A DNA stretch of 30,004 nt from JBEKVE01 sp049514335 (GCA_049514335.1 JBEKVE010000053.1:1-30004), one strand, 5' to 3'. Shown: positions 15,554 to 24,228, counted from the stretch's first letter. Numbers and translations are program-made. The notes: generated by a model from the letters alone, not told the origin.

Positions 15554-16204
15554 ATGCTCTCCGAAGTGGAGAAGGAGAAACAGCGTGCCGCCCGGGCGGC
15601 GGCCGAGCTCGTGGAAGACGGCATGACCGTCGGGCTCGGCACCGGCACCACCGTGGCGTATCTGCTGCCCGCCCTGGCAGCCCGGCACCTCTCGCTTCGG
15701 TGCGTGGCAACCTCTCCGGCCACCGAGCAAGCTGCCACCACGCTCGGCCTCCGGGTAGAGCGCTTCACCCTCGAACGGCTCGACATCGCCATCGACGGGG
15801 CCGACCAGGTCAGCTCCGACGGGTGGTTGGTCAAGGGCGGCGGGGGTGCCCACACCCGCGAGAAGCTCGTGGCGGTCACCGCAGACCGCTTCGTGGTGAT
15901 CGCAGACTCCACCAAGTCCGTGTCGGCGCTGCACGCGCCGATCCCGCTGGAATTGCTGGCCTTCGGCCTCGAGTCGACGCTGGCACGAATCGGGTCGGTC
16001 CGGGTGCGGGACGTGCCCCCCAGTCCCGACGGTGGGGTGATCGCCGACTTCACCGGTGACGTGGGCAAGCCCGACGTCCTGGCGGCGTACCTCGAGGAGA
16101 TTCCCGGAGTGGTCGAGCACGGCTTGTTCCCGCCGTCGATCGTGAGCACCGTCTTCGTGGCGCGCGACGGGTCGGTGCAGCGGATCGACCACCCCTCGGT
16201 GTGA
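15554..16204 (+). CDS. rpiA: Ribose-5-phosphate isomerase A
   Basis: A 216-residue enzyme interconverting ribulose-5-P and ribose-5-P. It contains GLGTGTTVAYLLPALA (phosphate loop), IDGADQVSSDGWLVKGGGG (the two Asp and the Lys of the active site; the family usually has DGADE), and HTREKLVA. ATG 15554 gives the typical start MLSEVEKEKQRAARAAAELV. ATG 15503 is possible but has no ribosome-binding site and adds unrelated residues. It is the only plus-strand gene in the sugar-phosphate cluster, inserted between pgl and zwf, convergent with pgl. Confidence 0.94.
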   Translation: MLSEVEKEKQRAARAAAELVEDGMTVGLGTGTTVAYLLPALAARHLSLRCVATSPATEQAATTLGLRVERFTLERLDIAIDGADQVSSDGWLVKGGGGAHTREKLVAVTADRFVVIADSTKSVSALHAPIPLELLAFGLESTLARIGSVRVRDVPPSPDGGVIADFTGDVGKPDVLAAYLEEIPGVVEHGLFPPSIVSTVFVARDGSVQRIDHPSV

Positions 16205-16208
16205 CCCC

Positions 16209-16247
16209 GACCCGTCGACTCGACCCTGCAGGGCGTCTCGGCGGGTC
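16209..16247. terminator. Candidate bidirectional hairpin between rpiA and pgl
   Basis: GACCCG (16209-16214) pairs with CGGGTC (16242-16247), and a central CCCTGCAGGG palindrome lies inside the loop. It sits in the 63-bp gap between two convergent stop codons. There is no U-tract, so its role is only probable from position. Confidence 0.3.
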
Positions 16248-16267
16248 ATGGCGACAACGGCTCTTTC

Positions 16268-16924
16268 TCAGGTTGCGGACGAGTCGGCGAGAATCGTGGA
16301 GTGCCGGGCCTGCACCCGACCGGCGGGGATCGACCGGTCCCCGGCGAGCAGCTTGGACAGCGCAGCGCGCTTGTCTTCCCCGCTGATGAGCCAAAGGATC
16401 TCGTCGGCTCGTGCGAGTGCCGGATAGGTGAGCGTCATCCGTCGGTGCTCCTGATAGGGCTGGGTCACCGCTACCAGCCTGTCGCTCACGTCGAGTACCG
16501 GGTCGTCAGGAACGAGAGAGGCGGTATGACCGTCGGGCCCGAGTCCGAGATGCACGAGGTCGAATCGCTCCGGGAGCAGCTCGGAGTACGCCGCCGCCGC
16601 CTCCTCGAGATCCGGATTCCCGACGGGCATCGCCAGCACCGTGGCGGGAGCCTGGCCCAGGCTCTGGCGGAGGTGGGTCAAGTTGCGGTCGGGGTCTCCA
16701 TCGGGCGCGACCCGCTCGTCCACCTGGAAGATCTCTACGGCCTTCCACGGGACGTCTTCATGAGCCAGCTCGGCGAACATCGCCCACGGGGTCTTTCCTC
16801 CGCTCACCGCGAACCGAAACCGGCCCCGGTCAGACACCGCGGCGCGCGCCCGCTCTGTCACGAAGCGTGCCGCCCGGGCGGCCAAGGACGCAGCATCGGG
16901 CACGATCACGAGGTCGTGCTCCAT
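16268..16924 (-). CDS. pgl: 6-phosphogluconolactonase
   Basis: A 218-residue enzyme hydrolysing 6-phosphoglucono-lactone to 6-phosphogluconate (NagB/DevB fold). FRFAVSGGKTPWAMFAELA is the phosphate-binding start, IFQVDERVAPDGDPDRN is the acidic motif, and LVHLGLGPDGHTASLVPDDP carries the conserved catalytic His. ATG 16924 starts two bases after the gnd stop, with AAGAAGGGG upstream as ribosome-binding site, so gnd and pgl are co-translated. Longer in-frame starts would overlap gnd and lack homology. Confidence 0.95.
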   Translation of the reverse strand: MEHDLVIVPDAASLAARAARFVTERARAAVSDRGRFRFAVSGGKTPWAMFAELAHEDVPWKAVEIFQVDERVAPDGDPDRNLTHLRQSLGQAPATVLAMPVGNPDLEEAAAAYSELLPERFDLVHLGLGPDGHTASLVPDDPVLDVSDRLVAVTQPYQEHRRMTLTYPALARADEILWLISGEDKRAALSKLLAGDRSIPAGRVQARHSTILADSSAT

Positions 16925-16926
16925 CG

Positions 16927-17948
16927 TTACCCCTTCTTCTCGGCGTGTCCGCCGAACTCCGAGCGCATGGCCGACAGGATCTTGTCGGTGAAGTCCCCGT
17001 TGCCCCTGGACTCGAAACGCTCGTAGAGAGCGGCCGTGATCACTGAGGCCGGGACGCCGGTCTCGACGGCTGCCTCCACGGTCCAGCGTCCTTCGCCCGA
17101 GTCCGAAACGCGGCCGGCGAAGTCGGCGAGGTCGGGGGAGCGGGCAAACGCATCGGCAGTGAGGTCGATGAGCCAGGATCCCACGACCGACCCTCGGCGC
17201 CATACCTCGGCCACCTCGGCCACGTCGATCTCGTACTGGTACACCTCAGGGTCGCGAAGCGGCGTCGTCTCCGCGTCCACTTCGGCTGCGGCCTTCTTGC
17301 CGGCATCGGCGTGCTCGATGATGCTGAGCCCCTCGGCGATGGCGGCCATCATCCCGTACTCCACGCCGTTGTGAACCATCTTCACGAAGTGGCCGGCTCC
17401 GTTCGGCCCGCAGTGCAGGTAGCCCTGTGGCGCGGTCCCACCGTGGCGGGTGCGATGCGGCGTCGGGGGTGCGCTCGCCTCGCCCGGGGCGATCGTCTTG
17501 AAGATCGGCTCGAGGTGCTCCACCGGTCCGGCCTCTCCGCCGATCATGAGGCAATAGCCCCGCTGGAGCCCCCAGACCCCACCGCTCGTGCCGCAGTCGA
17601 CGTAGTGGATCTTCTTTTCGGCCAGCTGCTTCGCTCGCACGATGTCGTCCCGGTAGTAGGAGTTGCCACCGTCGATGACGATGTCGCCTTCGTCGAGCAG
17701 GCTGGCGAGCTGGTCACGATGGCGGCGGGGACCATGATCCACAGCGCCCGTGGCCGCTCCAGCCTGGCGACGAAATCCTCGAGGGACGCCGAACCCGTCG
17801 CCCCTTGCGTTTCGAGCGCCTTGACGGCGCCCGGGCTCACGTCGTACACGACGCAACGGTGCCCGTCGCCCATCAGCCGGAGAACCAGATTGGCGCCCAT
17901 ACGTCCGAGCCCGATCATGCCGAGCTGCATCGGCTTGTCCGTAGCCAA
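16927..17948 (-). pseudogene. gnd: 6-phosphogluconate dehydrogenase (short form), one-base frameshift
   Basis: It oxidatively decarboxylates 6-phosphogluconate to ribulose-5-P. TTG 17948 with GGAGGG eight bases upstream starts MATDKPMQLGMIGLGRMGAN, up to LWIMVPAAIV. The rest, from QLASLLDEGDIVIDGGNSYY through GPNGAGHFVKMVHNGVEYGM to the end, is in another frame. The break is at about 17706-17720, where ATCGTGACCAGC lacks one base (one C or G would give an IVxQLASLL reading). Restored, the gene is 1023 nt, 340 residues, the length of the GntZ/YqeC-type enzyme. VVYDVS after the Rossmann strand 2 has an Asp, which suggests NAD+ use. Every other part is intact, so a sequencing error is at least as likely as a real null. 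Confidence 0.9.
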
Positions 17949-17996
17949 AGGAACTACCCTCCTTCAGTTGTCGCTCTTGTCCTTCAAGAGTGCGTC

Positions 17997-19637
17997 TTAC
18001 CCCTGCGGCATCGCTTTCAAGGCGCGGTAACGACGGATCAACGAGTTGGTCGACGAGTCGTGCTGCAGATGGGGCTCGCTGTCGCTTTCGAGCTCGGGGA
18101 TGATCTTTGTAGCCAGCACCTTCCCGAGCTCTACGCCCCACTGGTCGAAAGAGTCGATGCCCCAGATTACTCCTTGGGTGAAGACGCTGTGCTCGTAGAG
18201 GGCGACGAGCGACCCCAGCAGACGAGGCGTCAAGATCTCGGCGAGCAGGACGTTGGTGGGGCGGTTCCCTTCCATCACCCGATGAGGTACGACGTGTTCG
18301 GGTGTGCCCTCGCCTCGCACCTCCTCCTCGGTCTTGCCGAATGCGAGCGCCTGGGCTTGGGCGAAGACGTTGGAAGACAGGATGTCATGGTGATCGCGCA
18401 GCGGATTGAGGCTCTTGCCGAACCCGATGAGGTCCACCGGGATCACCTTCGTCCCTTGGTGGATGAGCTGGTAGAAGCTGTGCTGGCCATTCGTGCCGGG
18501 TTCGCCCCAGTAGACCGCCCCCGTCTGGTAGTCCACGGGCACGCCCTCGAGCGTGACGTGCTTGCCGTTCGATTCCATGGTGAGTTGCTGGAGGTAGGCG
18601 GGAAAGCGCTTCAGGTACTGGTCGTAGGGCATGACGCCCGCTGTCTGCGCGCCGAAGAAGTTCCCGTACCACACCGCCAGCATGCCCATGATGACGGGGA
18701 GGTTCCTTTCGAGCGGCGTCGTCCGAAAGTGCTCGTCCATCTCGTGGAACCCGGCCAGCATCTCCTGGAACCCCTCGGGGCCCACAGCCAGCATGGTCGA
18801 CAGTCCTATGGCGGAGTCCATGGAGTAGCGCCCGCCAACCCAGTCCCAGAAGCCGAACATGTTGGCCGTGTCTATGCCGAATGCGGAGACTCGCTCGGCA
18901 TTGGTGGACACTGCCACGAAGTGCTTGGCCACGGCCGCTTCGGCGCCGAGTTGGCCCACCACCCAGTGGCGCGCCGAGGTGGCGTTGGTGATGGTCTCCA
19001 ACGTGCCGAATGTCTTCGACGCCACGATGAAAAGGGTCTCTTCTGCCGACAGGTCGGCCGTCGCCTCGGCGAAGTCGGTCGAATCGACGTTCGAGACGAA
19101 GCGAAAGGTGAGGTCGCGGCGCGAGTAGTGCCGCAGGGCCTCGTATGCCATGACCGGTCCGAGGTCGGAACCACCGATGCCGATGTTCACGACATTGCGG
19201 ATCGGCTTGCCCGTATAACCCTTCCACTCGCCTGACCGGACCTTGTCGGTGAAGGCCGTCATGGCGTCGAGAACCGAATGGACCTCCCGCACGACGTCCA
19301 CCCCGTCCACGACGAGCGTGGTGTCCCGGGGCATGCGGAGGGCGACATGCAGGACAGCCCGGTCCTCGGACACATTGATGTGCTCGCCGGCGAACATGGC
19401 GTCACGCCGCTCTTCGAGGGCCGACTCGCGCGCCAGCTCGACGAGCAGGCCCAGGGTCTCGGTGGTGATCCGGTTCTTCGAGTAGTCGAGGAAGAGGCCG
19501 CAGGCGTCGGCCACGAAGCGATCGGCACGCCCCTCGTCCTCGGCGAAGAGGGCGCGCAGGTGCAGATCCTTGATGTCGTCGTAGTGCGTCTCGAGCTTCT
19601 GGAACGACGGGCGCTGGCGGAGGGGGGTCGGTGACAC
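17997..19637 (-). CDS. pgi: Glucose-6-phosphate isomerase
   Basis: A 546-residue enzyme interconverting glucose-6-P and fructose-6-P. Both family signatures are present: DWVGGRYSMDSAIGLS and FDQWGVELGKVLATKI. NIGIGGSDLGPVMAYEAL binds the sugar phosphate, and ESNGKHV and GTNGQHSFYQLIHQG carry the catalytic Glu and His regions. The length matches the long bacterial/eukaryotic form. GTG 19637 has AAAGGG nine bases upstream. gnd follows after 48 bp with its own strong ribosome-binding site, so pgi-gnd-pgl probably form one transcript. Confidence 0.96.
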   Translation of the reverse strand: MSPTPLRQRPSFQKLETHYDDIKDLHLRALFAEDEGRADRFVADACGLFLDYSKNRITTETLGLLVELARESALEERRDAMFAGEHINVSEDRAVLHVALRMPRDTTLVVDGVDVVREVHSVLDAMTAFTDKVRSGEWKGYTGKPIRNVVNIGIGGSDLGPVMAYEALRHYSRRDLTFRFVSNVDSTDFAEATADLSAEETLFIVASKTFGTLETITNATSARHWVVGQLGAEAAVAKHFVAVSTNAERVSAFGIDTANMFGFWDWVGGRYSMDSAIGLSTMLAVGPEGFQEMLAGFHEMDEHFRTTPLERNLPVIMGMLAVWYGNFFGAQTAGVMPYDQYLKRFPAYLQQLTMESNGKHVTLEGVPVDYQTGAVYWGEPGTNGQHSFYQLIHQGTKVIPVDLIGFGKSLNPLRDHHDILSSNVFAQAQALAFGKTEEEVRGEGTPEHVVPHRVMEGNRPTNVLLAEILTPRLLGSLVALYEHSVFTQGVIWGIDSFDQWGVELGKVLATKIIPELESDSEPHLQHDSSTNSLIRRYRALKAMPQG

Positions 19638-19789
19638 TGGTACTCGCCCTTTCTCGTGACTCGGGGTGGAAGGTGCGGCTCTGAGGGCGGTGACGCCACC
19701 CTGGCACCGGCACGCCCTCTCGGAGGCTGGTGGCCCAAGCGGGCGCCTGGTTCATCCGACCTGGCTCCGGAGGGTGGAGGTCGTCTCGC

Positions 19790-21133
19790 CTAGGCGGGCT
19801 GGCGCGCCGCCCCGATCTGGGTGTGGAGCGCCTTGAGGGCGGCGACGTAGATCTCCGAGAAGGTGGGGAACGGCTGGATGGTGTCGCGCAGGACGTCGAG
19901 CGGCACCTTGGCCCGTATGGCCAGGGTGGCTTGCTGGAGCCACTCGCCGGCCTCCGGGCCCAAGGCGTAGGCGCCGGTCAACACGTCGCCGTCGCTGAGG
20001 AGCGTCAGAAAGCCGTTCGACTGTGCGTAGGCGTGAGTGTAGGTGGCGGTCTTGGCCACTTCGGAGAGCGGGGCGGTGGCGCTGAAGGGGGCTTCGGTGG
20101 CACCCACCGACGCCGCCTGGGGGTCTGTGTACACGACAGAGGGAATGGCGTCGTAGCTGACCTCACGGGGCTCTCCCAGGATGTTGGCGGCGACCACCTC
20201 GCCCTGGTACTTCCCCACGTGGGTGAGCAGCCGCACGCCGGTGACGTCGCCGATGGCCCACAGCCCGTCGCCGACGCGCAAGTGGGTGTCGACCGGGATG
20301 CCGTGCCCGTCAGCGTGGACGCCGACAGTTTCGAGACCGATGCCGTCCACGCGGGGGCGCCGGCCCGTGGCGAGGAGCAGGCGGTCACCGCGCAACTCCC
20401 GGCCGTCGTCGAGGACCAGGACGTAGTCATCGCCGTCGCGCCGGGCCGCCGTCGCCCGGGCGCCCAGCACGAGCTCGACACCGTCGCCGCGCAAAACCTC
20501 CCCCAGCGCCTCGCCCAGCGGCGCGGGCTCATGGGCGAGCACCCGTTCCGCGCCTTCGATCACGGCCACGTCACCGCCCAGACGCCGGACGGCCTGGGCC
20601 ATCTCGGTACCGACCGGACCGCCGCCCAAGATGAGCAGGCGCCGCGGCACGGCTTTCATGCCGGTCACCTCGCGGTTGCTCCACACGCCGGGCAGGTCGG
20701 CCAGGCCCGGGACCGGCGGGACGACCGGATCCGACCCGGTGGCAACGACGATGTCCTTGGCGGTGTGGGGCACACCGTCCACCTCGACCACACCCACGCC
20801 GGCCAACCGGCCGGTGCCGCGCAGGAGGTCGATACCCTTCTTCGCCAGCCAGTCCTGCTGGCCGGCATCGGAGTAGTTCGAAACCATGAAATCCCGGTAT
20901 GCCAGGGCCGCTGCGACATCGACCTGGGCGCTGGCCGCTGCCTCGCGTGCCTCCTGGGCCGCCTCCCCGGGGCGCAGCAGCGTCTTGGACGGGATGCACG
21001 CCCAGTAGGAACACTCGCCTCCCACCAGCTGGCGCTCGACGAGGGCGACGAGCGCTCCACCATCGGCCAACTCGCCGGCGCAGTGCTCGCCAGGTGAGCC
21101 GGCTCCCAGGACGATGACGTCATAGCTGCTCAT
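19790..21133 (-). CDS. FAD-dependent pyridine nucleotide-disulfide oxidoreductase
   Basis: A 447-residue flavoprotein of the lipoamide dehydrogenase/mercuric reductase superfamily. DVIVLGAGSPGEHCAGELAD binds FAD, GGECSYWACIPSKTLLRP has the redox CxxxxC pair, LLILGGGPVGTEMAQAVRRL binds NAD(P), and GLWAIGDVTG is the second FAD motif. The C-terminal HPT-SE motif of true lipoamide dehydrogenases reads QPFPTFSE, so the catalytic His is replaced by Phe. It is therefore not expected to be lipoamide dehydrogenase, and its substrate is unknown. ATG 21133 overlaps the stop of the 61-aa gene (ATGA), so they are coupled. The actinobacterial SYWAC subgroup shares the Phe change, as far as I recall. Confidence 0.9.
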   Translation of the reverse strand: MSSYDVIVLGAGSPGEHCAGELADGGALVALVERQLVGGECSYWACIPSKTLLRPGEAAQEAREAAASAQVDVAAALAYRDFMVSNYSDAGQQDWLAKKGIDLLRGTGRLAGVGVVEVDGVPHTAKDIVVATGSDPVVPPVPGLADLPGVWSNREVTGMKAVPRRLLILGGGPVGTEMAQAVRRLGGDVAVIEGAERVLAHEPAPLGEALGEVLRGDGVELVLGARATAARRDGDDYVLVLDDGRELRGDRLLLATGRRPRVDGIGLETVGVHADGHGIPVDTHLRVGDGLWAIGDVTGVRLLTHVGKYQGEVVAANILGEPREVSYDAIPSVVYTDPQAASVGATEAPFSATAPLSEVAKTATYTHAYAQSNGFLTLLSDGDVLTGAYALGPEAGEWLQQATLAIRAKVPLDVLRDTIQPFPTFSEIYVAALKALHTQIGAARQPA

Positions 21134-21315
21134 GTGTTCGCCCCGGGGCCGGGCTTGCCGGAGGACCCGGACTGCTCGTCGGTCATGAACTGCGCGTACC
21201 AATCCGGCCAGTCCGCATCGGGATGCCCGGTCTCCTGTTCGTGCCTGGCGTGCGCACCCTCGGCCCGGCGCAGGGCGGCGGCCAGATCGGTGGCGGAATC
21301 GTAGGTGGCTGACAT
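21130..21315 (-). CDS. Small conserved actinobacterial protein (61 aa)
   Basis: ATG 21315 follows AGGAGGT with good spacing. It reads MSATYDSATDLAAALRRAEG, then AHARHEQETGHPDADWPDWY, then AQFMTDEQSG and a polar tail. The helix-rich core with a DADWPDWYA motif recalls short actinobacterial proteins, sometimes annotated only as hypothetical. The stop overlaps the flavoprotein start, so the two should be made together, which suggests a partner or stability role. No membrane segment or signal peptide. Confidence 0.7.
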   Translation of the reverse strand: MSATYDSATDLAAALRRAEGAHARHEQETGHPDADWPDWYAQFMTDEQSGSSGKPGPGANT

Positions 21316-21373
21316 CGGGTACCTCCTGCTGGTGAAGGGCGGCCGACCCGGCGAGTCTCCGCTCTCCGTGTGG

Positions 21374-21817
21374 TCACCGTCCCGGAAGGCGCGTGGTCAC
21401 CTCTTGGAGGAACCAGGCATTGCCGTCCGGATCACTGAACGAGGCAAACGACCCATAGGACTTGTGCTCCGGAGCCGGGCCCGGGGCGCGTGCCTCGGTG
21501 CCGGCGTGGTGGAACACCCCACCGCTGTCATGGAACACCTCGCTCACCGCGACGCCACGGCCGACCAACTCCGCCCGCGCCGCCTCGATATCGGTAACGA
21601 CGAGCTGCAGACCCTCAGCCGATCCGGGCGCGGCGGCGGTGACCCCACTGCCGAAGATGACCGAGCAGGCGGACCCGGGCGGCGTGAGCTGCACGACCCG
21701 GAAGCCGCCGTCACCGGGAAAATCTGCGTCCTGGCGCCACCCGAGCGAGACATAGAAGTCCTTGGCCCGGTCGACATCGGATACGGGCACCACTACCACT
21801 TCGAGCCTCATGTCCAC
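21374..21817 (-). CDS. VOC/glyoxalase superfamily protein
   Basis: A 147-residue vicinal-oxygen-chelate protein. The start MRLEVVVVPVSDVDRAKDFY and the end SYGSFASFSDPDGNAWFLQE are the classic glyoxalase/bleomycin-resistance pattern, with the Glu of FLQE as a possible metal ligand. GTG 21817 is chosen because GGAGGA lies 9 nt upstream. The ATG at 21811 (two codons later) is the alternative. Members include glyoxalase I, dioxygenases and drug-binding proteins; the substrate cannot be told. A long upstream in-frame extension to 22108 is GC-driven and not homologous. Confidence 0.88.
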   Translation of the reverse strand: MDMRLEVVVVPVSDVDRAKDFYVSLGWRQDADFPGDGGFRVVQLTPPGSACSVIFGSGVTAAAPGSAEGLQLVVTDIEAARAELVGRGVAVSEVFHDSGGVFHHAGTEARAPGPAPEHKSYGSFASFSDPDGNAWFLQEVTTRLPGR

Positions 21818-22164
21818 GACGGCAGCTCCTCCGCGCCGGGGCCGATCGCAACTGCCCCGCCCACCGGAGCCGGTCCCAGCACCACCCTCGCGCTGCTCGT
21901 TGTCGAAGTCCAGCGCCCGCATCCGAGCGGTGGCGCCCCCGTGCCGAGGCCGACACCGGCGCGGGCCGGGGAGCCTCCCGGGTACCACCGGGGCGGGATC
22001 GAGCCTCGAGCGGGCTCGCCCGGAGCGCCCACGCCCGCCTCCTCCGGCACCCTCCCCGCCTGACGCGGTGGCGGGGACCTGTGCTAGGAAACTCGCAGCA
22101 GGTCCCACTTCGAGCTGTGGCGGCGTTGGGTTACTCCCTTACCGAATCGGGAGGTCCATCAACG
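21818..22164. other. Divergent intergenic region between VOC and cupin genes
   Basis: Very GC-rich, with open frames in several phases, but none has a ribosome-binding site or recognisable homology. Its notable element is the inverted repeat at 22074-22106. GGGAGGT before the cupin start (22149-22155) marks the beginning of that operon. Confidence 0.45.
22074..22106. promoter_or_regulatory. Inverted repeat upstream of the cupin operon
   Basis: GGGACCTG (22074-22081) and CAGGTCCC (22099-22106) form a perfect 8-bp stem around a 17-nt spacer, extendable by a bulge and 3 bp. It lies 59 bp before the cupin ATG and could be an operator or a 5'-UTR hairpin. Confidence 0.4.
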
Positions 22165-22584
22165 ATGGGGATGCATCAACCGGGCCAGGCTGTCTTCAGG
22201 TCGGTCCTGCCCGAGGACATCGACTGGAAGCCGTTCCCGGCGTTCCCGCCCTCGGCACGCCTGGCGATCGTCGTCGGCGAGCCCTCCGATCCGGGGCCGT
22301 ACGTCATCAGGGTCAAGGTGCCCGACGGCGTCAAGCTGATGCCGCACGAGCATCCGGAGGACCGCGTCTACACCGTTGTGTCCGGAGTGTTCTACATCGG
22401 GCTGGGGAGCCGGTTCGATGACGAGCAACTGCAGGCGTACCCGCCGGGTGCCGTGGTGGTGCTCCCGGGCGGCACCCCTCATTTTCACTGGGCGAAGTCC
22501 GGTGAGTACGTCACCCAGGTGACCGCCATCGGGCCGCTCGGTCTCGACTACCTCGACCCGGGCGACGACCCGCGGAGCACCTGA
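22165..22584 (+). CDS. Cupin-domain protein
   Basis: A 139-residue single-cupin protein, starting at ATG 22165 after GGGAGGT. Motif 1 is LMPHEHPEDRVYTVVSGVFY (two His ligands; the usual Glu is shifted to an adjacent ED), and motif 2 is YPPGAVVVLPGGTPHFHWAK (a third His, plus another). Metal binding is likely. Small cupins of this type act as dioxygenases, isomerases or sensors; the substrate is unknown. It leads a plus-strand set with the redoxin and nitronate monooxygenase genes (75 bp and 12 bp gaps). Confidence 0.85.
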   Translation: MGMHQPGQAVFRSVLPEDIDWKPFPAFPPSARLAIVVGEPSDPGPYVIRVKVPDGVKLMPHEHPEDRVYTVVSGVFYIGLGSRFDDEQLQAYPPGAVVVLPGGTPHFHWAKSGEYVTQVTAIGPLGLDYLDPGDDPRST

Positions 22585-22659
22585 CCAATGATCGGGCAGA
22601 GCGAGCTCGACGCCACCGCCGAGAACGGGCGGGTGCGGCGACGAAAGAGACGGTGATCC

Positions 22660-23262
22660 ATGCGATCCGATATCAGGCCAGGCGGCACGTTCCCCGACTA
22701 CGCCTTGCCGGACCACACGAATACGGTTCGCACGCTCAGCGAGCTTCAAGGCGACGACCCGCTCGTGCTGACCCTTGCGCGCGGCAATTATTGTCCGAAG
22801 GAGCACCAGCAGCACTTGGAGCTCGCCGCCAATTATCCGAAGATCGCCGTCGCCTACACCCAGGTGGCCACGATCTCGACCGACGACCACCATTCGTCAC
22901 AGGAGTTCCGCGCCGCTGTCGGCGCGCCGTGGGCCTTCCTCTCCGATCCGGGTCGGACGGTGCAGCAGGACCTCGACATCCAGGAATACACCGACCCAGA
23001 GCACAATCCGATGATTCCCCACACGCTCGTGCTCAAGCCGGGGCTCGTGGTCCACAGCGTCTACAACGGCTACTGGTTCTGGGGCCGCCCGTCGTTCGAC
23101 GACCTGTGGAGGGACCTGCGCGCCGCATCCAGCGAGATTCGCCCGGACTGGGACCTGAGCAAGCCAGGGCTGCGCCAGGCATGGGATGCAGACGATTGGG
23201 CCAACTTTCACGGATGGAACCGCAGGGATCCGCAGTCGAAGCCGTCGTCGTATCAGTCGTAA
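22660..23262 (+). CDS. AhpC/TSA-like redoxin (peroxiredoxin family)
   Basis: A 200-residue thioredoxin-fold protein. FPDYALPDHTNTVRTLSEL is the usual start, and VLTLARGNYCPKEHQQHLEL has the single active-site Cys (position about 45) where peroxiredoxins have PxxxTxxC, with ARGNYCPKE differing from the canonical PLDFTFVC. MIPHTLVLKPGLVVHSVYNG follows the cis-Pro region. It has no second CxxC, so it would work as a one-Cys peroxidase or thiol oxidoreductase. No signal peptide. The next gene begins 12 bp downstream. Confidence 0.85.
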   Translation: MRSDIRPGGTFPDYALPDHTNTVRTLSELQGDDPLVLTLARGNYCPKEHQQHLELAANYPKIAVAYTQVATISTDDHHSSQEFRAAVGAPWAFLSDPGRTVQQDLDIQEYTDPEHNPMIPHTLVLKPGLVVHSVYNGYWFWGRPSFDDLWRDLRAASSEIRPDWDLSKPGLRQAWDADDWANFHGWNRRDPQSKPSSYQS

Positions 23263-23274
23263 CGGTAGGTGGTC

Positions 23275-24228
23275 ATGGTGCGAACGCCGGTATGCGAGCT
23301 GCTCGGGATCCAACAGCCGATCGTCCAGGCGCCGATGTCGGCGGTTCCCGAACTGGCGGCAGCGGTCTCGAATGCCGGCGCCCTCGGCATGCTGGCGCTC
23401 ACGTGGTCGACTCCCGCCGGGGACGTGGTCCGTGAGACGGCCGCACTGACCGATCACCCCTTTGGCGGGAACCTGATCCTCACCTCCGATCATCACCACC
23501 GGCTCGACGAGGCGCTCGAGGCCGGTTTGCGGATCGTGTCGCTCATGTGGGGAGATCCCGCCGCCTACGTCCAGCAGGTCCACGACGCCGGTGGAATCGT
23601 CCTGCACACGGTGGGCAGTGCTGAAGAGGCTCGGCGTGCCGTCGACAGGGGCGTCGACATCGTGGTGGCACAGGGTTGGGAGGCCGGTGGCCACGTGTGG
23701 AGCCAGGTGGCGACGCTTCCCCTGGTGCCCGCCGTCGTGGACGCGGTGGCGCCGGTACCGGTCATCGCCGCCGGCGGGATCGGCGACGGGCGCGGCGTGG
23801 CGGCGGTGCTGGCGCTGGGCGCCCAAGCGGCATGGCTCGGTACCCGTTTCCTCCTCGCCCGGGAGATGCCCATCCACGAGGAGTATCGCCGACTGCTCGT
23901 GGACGCGGCCGAGACCGACGCACACTGGTACGCCAACCTGTTCGAGGTCGGGTGGCCCGACGCTCCCCACCGGGTCCTTCGCAATTCGACGGCCAAGACA
24001 TGGGAGGCGGCGGGCCGTCCCCCACCGGGGAGTCGACCGGGGGAGGGCGACGTCGTCGCCCACTTCGCCTCAGGCGACCCCATCCTCCGCTACGAGACGG
24101 CGGCGCCGATGGTGGGTACCACCGGCGCCGTCGAGGCGCTGTCGTTGTGGGCCGGGCAGAGTGTCGCCCTCGCCACGCGACCACAATCCGCAGCGGAGAT
24201 CGTGGCTGAGCTCGTCTCCCGCCTGTAG
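23275..24228 (+). CDS. NAD(P)H-dependent flavin oxidoreductase / nitronate monooxygenase family
   Basis: A 317-residue TIM-barrel flavoprotein of the 2-nitropropane dioxygenase family (PF03060). ELLGIQQPIVQAPMSAVPEL opens the barrel, VVAQGWEAGGHVWS has the conserved His used as base in nitronate monooxygenases, and VPVIAAGGIGDGRGVAAVLA with GAQAAWLGTRFLLA binds the FMN phosphate. ATG 23275 has GGTAGG upstream; GTG 23269 is an alternative. It oxidises propionate-3-nitronate-like toxins or acts as an NAD(P)H:quinone or enoyl reductase. It is third in the cupin-redoxin set, which suggests a joint detoxification role, by inference. Confidence 0.9.
   Translation: MVRTPVCELLGIQQPIVQAPMSAVPELAAAVSNAGALGMLALTWSTPAGDVVRETAALTDHPFGGNLILTSDHHHRLDEALEAGLRIVSLMWGDPAAYVQQVHDAGGIVLHTVGSAEEARRAVDRGVDIVVAQGWEAGGHVWSQVATLPLVPAVVDAVAPVPVIAAGGIGDGRGVAAVLALGAQAAWLGTRFLLAREMPIHEEYRRLLVDAAETDAHWYANLFEVGWPDAPHRVLRNSTAKTWEAAGRPPPGSRPGEGDVVAHFASGDPILRYETAAPMVGTTGAVEALSLWAGQSVALATRPQSAAEIVAELVSRL

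Noticed and set aside
17805..19235. 476-codon plus-strand ORF over gnd/pgi, and the similar 455-codon ORF at 19730-21097
   Set aside because: They are opposite-strand shadows of strongly conserved enzymes; no homology or ribosome-binding site.
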